Shown here in pieces: positions 58,533 through 64,000 of a stretch of 64,000 nt of DNA; position 1 is the first letter of the stretch, and each line of letters starts with the position of its first letter. Under the pieces are notes generated by a model. The model was not told where the DNA came from. It searched no databases and saw only the letters and a list, made by a program, of their open reading frames with translations. This DNA is from Capillimicrobium parvum (GTDB lineage Bacteria > Actinomycetota > Thermoleophilia > Solirubrobacterales > Solirubrobacteraceae). Position numbers and translations under genes: made by a program. The stretch lies in the NCBI RefSeq assembly GCF_021172045.1, contig NZ_CP087164.1:1364001-1428000 (forward strand), in the 5' to 3' direction.

Positions 58533-59606
58533 GTGGAGCTCACCGACTACGAGCGGTCCTTCCGGCGCGCCGGCCTTCCGCTGCTCATCGAGAACTACTC
58601 GGCGCGCGAGGACATCTTCACCCGCGCGCTGCCGCTCCTCGGCCTCCTGTTCGTCCTGGAGATCTTCAACGGCATCAACCTCGAGTGGTCGTGGATCGCG
58701 AACGTCGCGGCCATCGTCGTGAGCATCGGCATCCTCATGGGAGCCGTTGCGCTGCTGAACCGCTCGCACGGTCAGCCCGCCCTCTCGATCCCCCGGCGCG
58801 TGGGCACGGGCGAGCTCGTCGCGTTCTGTGTCGTCCCGGCGATCCTGCCGCTGCTGGGCGGCGGCCAGTGGGGGTCGTCGCTCGCGACGCTCCTCGGCAA
58901 CGCCCTGACGCTCCTGCTCGTCTACTGGATCGTCGGCTACGGCGTGCTGTCGATCCTGCGGTGGTCGTTCGGTCGCCTGCTCGGGCAGCTCGCGGGCTCG
59001 GTGACGATGCTGGCGAAGGCCGTGCCGCTGCTCCTGTTCTTTGCCGTGGTCCTGTTCGTGAACACGGAGATGTGGCAGGTCTTCGCCGGGGTCTCCGACG
59101 GCGACCTGGCCGGCGTGTCCGCGCTGTTCGTGGCCCTCGGCACGCTGTTCATCGCCGGGCGCCTGCCGCGCGAGGTCCGCCTGCTCGAGCGCGAGGTCGG
59201 CACCGAGCCGGCGCTCACGCGGCGCCAGCGCTTCAACGTCGGCCTCGTGATGTTCGTCGCCCACGCGCTGCAGGTCCTCGTCGTCGCGGCGGCGATCGGG
59301 GCGTTCTTCGTCGCGTTCGGCGTCCTCACGATCACGCCGGACGTCGTGGAGTCCTGGACGGGCACGACCGGCGAGGAGGTCGTCGCGTTCGACCTGTTCG
59401 GCGACCGCACCGTCATCACCGTGGAGCTGCTGCGCGTCTGCGCCGCCATCGCCAGCTTCAGCGGCCTCTACTACGCCATCGCGGTGCTGACCGACTCCAC
59501 CTACCGCGAGGAGTTCCTCGGCGAGGTCGAGGAGTCGATGCGCGGGACGTTCCGCCTGCGGGCGCAGTACCTCGCGGCGCGAGAAGGAGTAGGACTGGGG
59601 GCATGA
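58533..59606 (+). CDS. Multi-pass membrane protein, function unknown
   Basis: The 357-residue protein has about seven membrane helices (PLLGLLFVLEIF, IANVAAIVVSIGILMGAVALL, LLGNALTLLLVYWIVGYGVLSIL, and others) and a cytoplasmic charged segment between helices five and six (REVRLLEREVGTEPALTRRQRFN). I recognise no family. The start is GTG 58533. Its stop overlaps the dehydrogenase gene (ATGA), so the two are translated together. Confidence 0.72.
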   Translation: MELTDYERSFRRAGLPLLIENYSAREDIFTRALPLLGLLFVLEIFNGINLEWSWIANVAAIVVSIGILMGAVALLNRSHGQPALSIPRRVGTGELVAFCVVPAILPLLGGGQWGSSLATLLGNALTLLLVYWIVGYGVLSILRWSFGRLLGQLAGSVTMLAKAVPLLLFFAVVLFVNTEMWQVFAGVSDGDLAGVSALFVALGTLFIAGRLPREVRLLEREVGTEPALTRRQRFNVGLVMFVAHALQVLVVAAAIGAFFVAFGVLTITPDVVESWTGTTGEEVVAFDLFGDRTVITVELLRVCAAIASFSGLYYAIAVLTDSTYREEFLGEVEESMRGTFRLRAQYLAAREGVGLGA

Positions 59607-60445
59607 ACATCGCCGTCCTGGGCACCGGCATCATGGGAGCGCCGATGGCCCGCAACATCGCCCGCGCAGGCCACGACGTCCGCGCCTACAACCGCACGCG
59701 AGCGAAGGCAGAGGCGCTCGCGACGGATGGGATCACGGTCGCCGACGACCCGACCCATGCCGTCGTCGGCGCGGACGTCCTGCTCACGATGGCCGCCGAT
59801 GCGGACGCCGTGATCGCGCTCGCCGAGCAGCTCCCGTCCGGCGACGCGATCTGGTGGCAGGCCGCCACGGTCGGCATCGACGGCATCGAGCGCTGCGCCA
59901 CGCTGGCCGAGGAGCGCGGGCTGACGCTCGTCGACGCGCCGGTCGGCGGAACCAAGCAGCCCGCCGAGCAGGGCAACCTGCAGGTGTTCGCATCCGGCCC
60001 GGACGCCGCCCTCGACGCCTGCACGCCGCTGTTCGACGCCGTCGGCAGCACGACGCTGCGCCTCGGCGACACCGGGGCGGGCACGCGCTTCAAGCTCGTC
60101 TTCAACCACTGGCTGCTCGGGCTCGTCGAGAACCTCGCGGAGACGATCGCCTTCGCGGAGGCGATCGACGTCGACGCACGCGGCTTCGTCGAGATCCTGG
60201 CCGGCAGCCCGGTCGGTGCGCCGTACGTCGGGATCAAGGGCCCCGCGATGGTGGATCGCGAGTTCGACACCTCGTTCCCGCTCGCGCTCGGCGCCAAGGA
60301 CGCGCGGCTCGCCCTCGAGGCGGCGGAGCGCCATGGCCTCGAGCTCGGCCTGATGCCGGTGGTGCTCGAGCGCTTCGAGCGGGCGATCGCGCGTGGGCAC
60401 GGCGACGACGACCTCGCCGCCGCCATCTTCGGCAGCGTCGACTGA
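59603..60445 (+). CDS. 3-hydroxyisobutyrate dehydrogenase-like NAD(P)-dependent oxidoreductase
   Basis: The 280-residue protein belongs to the beta-hydroxyacid dehydrogenases: IAVLGTGIMGAPMARNIARAGHDV with the dinucleotide loop, VDAPVGGTKQPAEQGNLQV (substrate site) and FKLVFNHWLLGLVENLAE with the catalytic Lys and Asn. It oxidises a 3-hydroxy acid or reduces a succinate semialdehyde-type compound; which one is unknown. The ATG overlaps the membrane protein gene stop. Confidence 0.92.
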   Translation: MNIAVLGTGIMGAPMARNIARAGHDVRAYNRTRAKAEALATDGITVADDPTHAVVGADVLLTMAADADAVIALAEQLPSGDAIWWQAATVGIDGIERCATLAEERGLTLVDAPVGGTKQPAEQGNLQVFASGPDAALDACTPLFDAVGSTTLRLGDTGAGTRFKLVFNHWLLGLVENLAETIAFAEAIDVDARGFVEILAGSPVGAPYVGIKGPAMVDREFDTSFPLALGAKDARLALEAAERHGLELGLMPVVLERFERAIARGHGDDDLAAAIFGSVD

Positions 60446-60448
60446 GGC

Positions 60449-61360
60449 TCAGGCCGGCCGGCGGCCGGTGACCATCAGGTTGTAGAAGATCCGGGCGGGC
60501 AGTCGCGGCTCGAGCAGCCTGCGGTCGACGGACTGGAAGAACAGGTAGCCGTGGTAGGCGTACTGGCGCCACGCCATCGGGACGTCGCCGGGCTCGGCGG
60601 TCGACTCGAGCGTGCGGTTCGCCCAGCCGAACCAGTTCGCCAGCAGCTCCTCGCCGCGCACGCGGATCTCCTCGAAGCCGGCGCCGCGAGCGTGGCGCGC
60701 GAGCTCGTCGGGCACGAACGCGTGGACGTCGACGATGCGCTCGAGCTCGGGGTCCGCGTCCCCGTGGCCGCCGGGGTCGCGGGACGGGCGGGCGCCCAGC
60801 AGAGCCCGCCAGACGGGGGACAGCGCCGCGGCGCCGCGCTTGGGCACGCCGGCCAGGCGGTCGCCGACGAGCGACGGCTCGCCCGCGAAGACGAACGTGC
60901 CGCCGGGCCGCAGCACGCGCAGGAACTCCGAGAACGCGACGTCGAGGTGCGGCAGGTGGTGCAGCACGGCATGGCCGAAGACGAGGTCGAAGGAGTCGTC
61001 GGCGAACGGCAGCGCCTCCGCGTCGCAGGCGACGGTCTCGACGTCGAGACCGAGGCGCTGCGCGTTGGCCCGCAGCGTGTCCAGCATGCCGGGCGAGATG
61101 TCGGTCGCGACGGCCTCGCGCACGATGCCGGCCTGCACCAGGTTCAGGCTGAAGTAGCCGGTGCCGGCGCCGATCTCCAGCGAGCGGCCGAACGAGCCGA
61201 CGCGGCCGCCGAGGGCCTTGGCGAGCTTGCCGACGACCTGCGTCTGGCCGATCTCGCCGAAGTCGATGCCCCACTTCGCGTCGTAATGGGCGGCGGCGAC
61301 GTCGTGGTAGCGGGTGTTGGCGTCACGGATGACGTCCGCGGTGAGCGGCTCGGCGGCCAT
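60449..61360 (-). CDS. Class I SAM-dependent methyltransferase
   Basis: The 303-residue protein has the SAM motif SLEIGAGTGYFSLNLVQAG near residue 60, ACDAEALPFADDSFDLVFGHAVLHHLP (motifs II and III) and LRVLRPGGTFVFAGEP. The substrate is unknown. The C-terminal half (GFEEIRVRGEELLANWFGWANRTLE) is specific to a small actinobacterial group. It is divergent from a second methyltransferase gene; a TACACT box lies 10 nt before ATG 61360. Confidence 0.9.
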   Translation of the reverse strand: MAAEPLTADVIRDANTRYHDVAAAHYDAKWGIDFGEIGQTQVVGKLAKALGGRVGSFGRSLEIGAGTGYFSLNLVQAGIVREAVATDISPGMLDTLRANAQRLGLDVETVACDAEALPFADDSFDLVFGHAVLHHLPHLDVAFSEFLRVLRPGGTFVFAGEPSLVGDRLAGVPKRGAAALSPVWRALLGARPSRDPGGHGDADPELERIVDVHAFVPDELARHARGAGFEEIRVRGEELLANWFGWANRTLESTAEPGDVPMAWRQYAYHGYLFFQSVDRRLLEPRLPARIFYNLMVTGRRPA

Positions 61361-61370
61361 CGGGGCGGGG

Positions 61371-61376
61371 AGTGTA
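61371..61376 (-). promoter_or_regulatory. -10 element (TACACT) of the minus-strand methyltransferase gene
   Basis: TACACT on the minus strand ends 10 nt before ATG 61360, which would leave a leader of only 2-4 nt. Confidence 0.4.
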
Positions 61377-61400
61377 GACGCTGCGTTCAGCGCGGACGGC

Positions 61401-61406
61401 TAGGCT
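61401..61406 (+). promoter_or_regulatory. -10 element (TAGGCT) of the methyltransferase-GH57 operon
   Basis: TAGGCT ends 10 nt before ATG 61417 and is divergent from the TACACT box at 61371-61376. Confidence 0.45.
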
Positions 61407-61416
61407 CGCCCGCCCG

Positions 61417-62202
61417 ATGACCGACGCCCCCGTCCGCTACCTCCAGCGCGATCAGCCCCCCGGCGTCCCGCCGCTGGAGCTCACCGGCGAGCGCACGCTG
61501 CCCGACGTGCCCGAGGAGAACTACTGGTACCAGCGCCATCTCGTCGTCTATCGCTGGATCGCGCGGCGGATCGCCGGCCTGCGGGTCGTCGACATGGCGT
61601 GCGGCGAGGGCTACGGATCCGACGTGCTGGCCGCCGCGGGCGCCGCGGCGGTGGTCGGCGTCGACGCCAACCCCGAGGCCCACGAGCACGCCCGCCTGCG
61701 CTACGTGCGGCCGAACCTGCGCTTCGCTCGCGACCTCGTCGAGACGTTCTCGGAGCAGTGCGACGCGGTCGTGTTCCTGCAGACGATCGAGCACGTCCGC
61801 AACCCCGACGAGGTGCTCGAGCACTTCAAGGCGCTCGTCGGGCCGCACGGGGTCGTCTTCGTCACGACGCCGAACGTCCTGACGCTCGCGCCCGAGGGCG
61901 CCGAGAAGTCCGGCAACCCGTGGCACGTCAAGGAGTACCGGCCCGAGGAGTTCCGCGCGCTGTGCACGGCGCACTTCTCGTCGGTCGAGCTGCACGGGCT
62001 GTTCCACGCGGGCAAGCTCCGCCTGCACCAGCTCGCGATCGAGCACGCGGGCTGGGACGCCGTGCACGCGCGGCTGCGGATCACGAAGCCGTTCTACGAC
62101 CGCTTCACGCCGGCGATCTCGGCGCGCGACTTCGCGCTGCGCGAGGAGGGCGAGCGCGACCTGGCGGGCGCGCTCGACTTCCTGGCCGTCCTGCGGCCGT
62201 GA
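61417..62202 (+). CDS. SAM-dependent methyltransferase coupled to a GH57 gene
   Basis: The 261-residue protein has the SAM site VVDMACGEGYGSDVLAAAG near residue 53, DANPEAHEHARLRY and VVFLQTIEHVRNPDEVLEHFKALVGPHGVVFVTTPN. Its stop overlaps the GH57 gene (GTGA). In mycobacteria a methyltransferase gene directly before a GH57 gene (Rv3030-Rv3031) makes methylglucose lipopolysaccharide, so it may methylate an alpha-glucan. That role is inferred from gene order. Confidence 0.9.
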   Translation: MTDAPVRYLQRDQPPGVPPLELTGERTLPDVPEENYWYQRHLVVYRWIARRIAGLRVVDMACGEGYGSDVLAAAGAAAVVGVDANPEAHEHARLRYVRPNLRFARDLVETFSEQCDAVVFLQTIEHVRNPDEVLEHFKALVGPHGVVFVTTPNVLTLAPEGAEKSGNPWHVKEYRPEEFRALCTAHFSSVELHGLFHAGKLRLHQLAIEHAGWDAVHARLRITKPFYDRFTPAISARDFALREEGERDLAGALDFLAVLRP

Positions 62203-63605
62203 GCGCGCCCGGCGCAGCCGGTCCCGGCGAGCTGGCGATCGTGCTCCACACGCACATGCCGTACGTCGAGGGCTTCGGCCTGTGGCCGTTCGGCGAGGAG
62301 TGGCTCTGGGAGGCGCTGGCGACGTCGTACCTGCCGCTGCTCGACGTGCTCGACGCGGCGCCCGGCGGACGGTCGCCGGTGACGCTCTCGATCACGCCGG
62401 TCCTGGCCGACCAGCTCGAGGCGCCGGGCATCGCCGAGCGGTTCGACGCGTTCGCGCGGGACCTGCGGCGCCGGTCGCACGAGCTCGACGCCGCGACCGC
62501 GGAGGCGGCGGGCGACGCGGTGGCCGCGAACGAGCTGCGGCGGGCGCTCGGCGCGTACGAGCGGGCTGCGGACAGGTTCGCCGCGCGGGGCGGCGACCTG
62601 GTGTCCGCGTTCGCCCCGCACGTGTCGTGGACGTCGGCGGCGACCCACCCCGTGCTGCCCCTCCTCGCCACCGATGCCGGCGTCCGGCTGCAGCTCGAGA
62701 CGGGCATCGCCGCCCACCGCGCGCGCTTCGGCGGCTGGGGCGGCGGGCTGTGGCTGCCGGAGTGCGCACACGCGCCGTGGCTGGACCCGCTGCTCGAGCA
62801 GGCCGGGGTGCATGCCGTCTGCGTCGAGCTCACCGACGTGCTGGGGGCGGACGAGCAGCTGCGGCCGCTGCGCACCGCCGCCGGCCCGCGGCTCGTCCCG
62901 ATCGACCGGGCGGTCATCGACCTCGTATGGGGTGCGGACGGGTATCCGGCCGCACCCGCCTACCGCGACAGCCACCGCCTGACCGGGTGCCACCACAAGC
63001 CGTGGTCCAACGATGGGGCCGTCTACGACCCCGGCCGCGCGGCCGAGCAGGTGCGCGCGGACGCGGTGGACTTCGTCGGGCGGGTCCGCGAGCGCCTGGC
63101 CGGCGGCGGGCTGTCCGTGTGCGCGCTGGACACCGAGCTGCTCGGCCACTGGTGGCACGAGGGCGTCGACTGGCTGGCGGCGGTGCTCGAGGAGGCACTG
63201 CGCGCGGGCCTGCCGATCGCGCGCCTGGACGAGGCGCTGACCCGCCACGAGCCCGTCGCCGCCTCCGCCGATCTGCCCGTGACGACGTGGGGGACGCCGC
63301 GGACCCTGTGGACCTGGGACGGGCCGCGGGTGGCCGGCATCGCCTGGGCGCAGCGCCGGGCCGAGCTGGAGGTCGTGGCCGCCGGTGCGGCGGCCGGCGA
63401 CCGGGCGCTGCGCGAGCTGCTCGCGATGCAGTCCAGCGACTGGGCGTTCATGGTCTCGCGCGAGCTGGCCGAACCGTACGCGCGCGAGCGCGTCGAAGGC
63501 CATGCGGCCGGGCTGCGCGCGGCGCTGGACGCCGGCGGGGTGGGCGAGGCGGGCGTGCGCTCGTTGGCGCCGCATCTCGCCCGGACGGCGCTGCTCGAGC
63601 CCTGA
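62199..63605 (+). CDS. GH57-family 1,4-alpha-glucan branching enzyme-like protein
   Basis: The 468-residue protein has the GH57 motifs VLHTHMPYVEG (motif 1), GLWLPECAHAP with the nucleophile Glu, and ALDTELLGHWWHEG with the acid/base Asp, and a C-terminal helical domain (DUF1957). Relatives put alpha-1,6 branches into glycogen or into methylglucose lipopolysaccharide. GTG 62199 is coupled to the methyltransferase gene. No glucosyltransferase follows; a terminator-like hairpin and a riboswitch-controlled gene do. Confidence 0.9.
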   Translation: MSAPGAAGPGELAIVLHTHMPYVEGFGLWPFGEEWLWEALATSYLPLLDVLDAAPGGRSPVTLSITPVLADQLEAPGIAERFDAFARDLRRRSHELDAATAEAAGDAVAANELRRALGAYERAADRFAARGGDLVSAFAPHVSWTSAATHPVLPLLATDAGVRLQLETGIAAHRARFGGWGGGLWLPECAHAPWLDPLLEQAGVHAVCVELTDVLGADEQLRPLRTAAGPRLVPIDRAVIDLVWGADGYPAAPAYRDSHRLTGCHHKPWSNDGAVYDPGRAAEQVRADAVDFVGRVRERLAGGGLSVCALDTELLGHWWHEGVDWLAAVLEEALRAGLPIARLDEALTRHEPVAASADLPVTTWGTPRTLWTWDGPRVAGIAWAQRRAELEVVAAGAAAGDRALRELLAMQSSDWAFMVSRELAEPYARERVEGHAAGLRAALDAGGVGEAGVRSLAPHLARTALLEP

Positions 63606-63631
63606 GGCCGGCGGTCAGCGCGTCGCCGGCC
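63606..63631 (+). terminator. Hairpin after the GH57 gene
   Basis: GGCCGGCG (63606-63613) and CGCCGGCC (63624-63631) form a perfect 8-bp stem with a 10-nt loop directly after the GH57 stop codon. A short CTCCTT follows, not a T-run. Confidence 0.5.
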
Positions 63632-63656
63632 GGGCTCCTTCCGTCCGAGGGACCGC

Positions 63657-63662
63657 TAAGGT
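63657..63662 (+). promoter_or_regulatory. -10 element (TAAGGT) of the second riboswitch transcript
   Basis: TAAGGT lies about 40 nt before the riboswitch and 180 nt before the start codon of the gene it controls. Confidence 0.4.
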
Positions 63663-63699
63663 TGCCCGCTTCGTCGTATCCATACGAGCCGAGTTCCGT

Positions 63700-63824
63700 C
63701 CGCACCAGCGGCCGGGAACGGGGGAACCACTGGGGCCGTCCACGGCCCCCGGGGCGAATCGCCGCCAGGTGCGCGGCGTAGTGCAGGTCCAGCACGAGCC
63801 CGACAGCTAACCCCGTAGGCGTCG
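63700..63824 (+). ncRNA. c-di-AMP riboswitch (ydaO-yuaA type), second copy
   Basis: The segment contains GGGGAACCAC (63721-63730), GGGGCGAATC about 20 nt later, a hairpin region, and GACAGCTAACCCCGTAGGCG (63802-63821), which is the highly conserved 3' block of the ydaO-yuaA family (Rfam RF00379). A ribosome site AAGGAG (63831-63836) follows within a few nt, so ligand binding may act on translation or on transcription. The 5' end is approximate. Confidence 0.93.
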
Positions 63825-63844
63825 AGACCCAAGGAGCTCCCGAC

Positions 63845-64000
63845 GTGTCCATGCATCGCGAAGCAGGCCCCGCGCCCACGGCGCGCGACCCCTGGCGCGA
63901 GTCCCTGCGCTGTTCCCACGAGCGCCGCGCCTCCGCGTTTCGCCGTCGCCGGCGGCGGCTGCGCGGCCGTACCGCGGTGGCCGTGACCCTGTTCAGCCTG
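63845..64000 (+). CDS. Riboswitch-controlled envelope protein, N-terminal part (cut by window edge)
   Basis: The first 52 codons run open to the window end. The start is GTG 63845 with AAGGAG 8 nt upstream; ATG 63851 is two codons later. The peptide is polar and strongly basic (RRRRRRLRGR) and then turns hydrophobic (TAVAVTLFSL), the look of a Sec signal or membrane anchor with a long n-region. Genes behind this riboswitch in actinobacteria are mostly peptidoglycan hydrolases such as NlpC/P60, Rpf or lytic transglycosylases, so that is the expectation, not a finding. Confidence 0.7.
   Translation, partial: MSMHREAGPAPTARDPWRESLRCSHERRASAFRRRRRRLRGRTAVAVTLFSL

Noticed and set aside
1-64000. 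tRNA, rRNA, transposase, integrase or attachment sites
   Set aside because: I scanned for T-loop-like GTTCGA patterns, conserved rRNA segments and transposase motifs on both strands and saw none; no sign of a mobile element.

Overview
The window is about 64 kb of very GC-rich DNA packed with genes, with many GTG starts and long chains of genes overlapping by 4 nt (ATGA or GTGA). The gene content is actinobacterial: EgtB/EgtD, a Zwf/OpcA/Pgl block, a CofG-like radical SAM protein, a group-1 sigma factor, a tandem pair of GET3/ArsA-like ATPases, a methyltransferase + GH57 pair as in mycobacterial methylglucose lipopolysaccharide loci, and two c-di-AMP riboswitches in front of envelope genes. 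My best guess is the Thermoleophilia/Solirubrobacterales; this is inference from content and not a database match. No tRNA, rRNA, CRISPR array, transposase or phage gene was seen.

Layout. 1-8.6 kb: start of a CofG-like gene (cut by the left edge), an SDR and a small cupin from divergent promoters, egtB-egtD, then a minus-strand sugar-phosphate operon (RibD-like reductase, ROK kinase, zwf, opcA, a 42-codon ORF, pgl). 8.6-15.9 kb: an eight-gene chemosensory operon (MCP, CheW, CheA-REC, CheB, CheR-TPR, receiver, HPt, unknown 142-aa protein) with no flagellar gene beside it. 15.9-25.6 kb: glpX, membrane and NAD-binding proteins, moeA, a degenerate GGDEF protein, an RlpA-like protein behind a c-di-AMP riboswitch, a Lys/Ala-repeat protein, the principal sigma factor, an acetyltransferase and an FAD oxidoreductase.

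25.5-42.4 kb is an exopolysaccharide locus: FemAB-like acyltransferase, beta-helix protein, priming sugar transferase, small secreted and membrane proteins, a 712-residue protein with 11-residue repeats, a LuxR-type regulator whose phospho-acceptor Asp is Glu, flippase, two glycosyltransferases, a chain-length protein with a broken kinase site, two Wzy/WaaL-type polymerase/ligases and a polysaccharide deacetylase. 42.6-50.1 kb: HxlR regulator, an unknown 413-aa protein, the GET3-like ATPase pair joined by three tandem 19-codon mini-ORFs, a bicupin, and ParA overlapping an FtsZ that carries a ~150-residue Pro/Arg-rich N-terminal extension.

50.1-64 kb: gamma-glutamyltransferase-like protein, DsbA-like oxidoreductase, DMT transporter, lipoprotein, a RecQ-phosphoribosyltransferase fusion flanked on both sides by short tandem repeats, Lon-N-domain protein, photolyase, membrane protein + dehydrogenase, two methyltransferases, GH57 enzyme, and a second c-di-AMP riboswitch before a gene cut by the right edge.

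A recurring signal is a TANNNT hexamer 6-8 nt (sometimes 10 nt) before the start codon of first-in-operon genes on both strands. It suggests widespread leaderless transcription and decides several start codons here. Riboswitch-controlled genes, and probably the sigma-factor gene, have real leaders instead. No gene-free stretch exceeds 300 nt; the longest (about 200-275 nt) hold the riboswitches, the sigma-factor leader, a terminator hairpin or tandem repeats.
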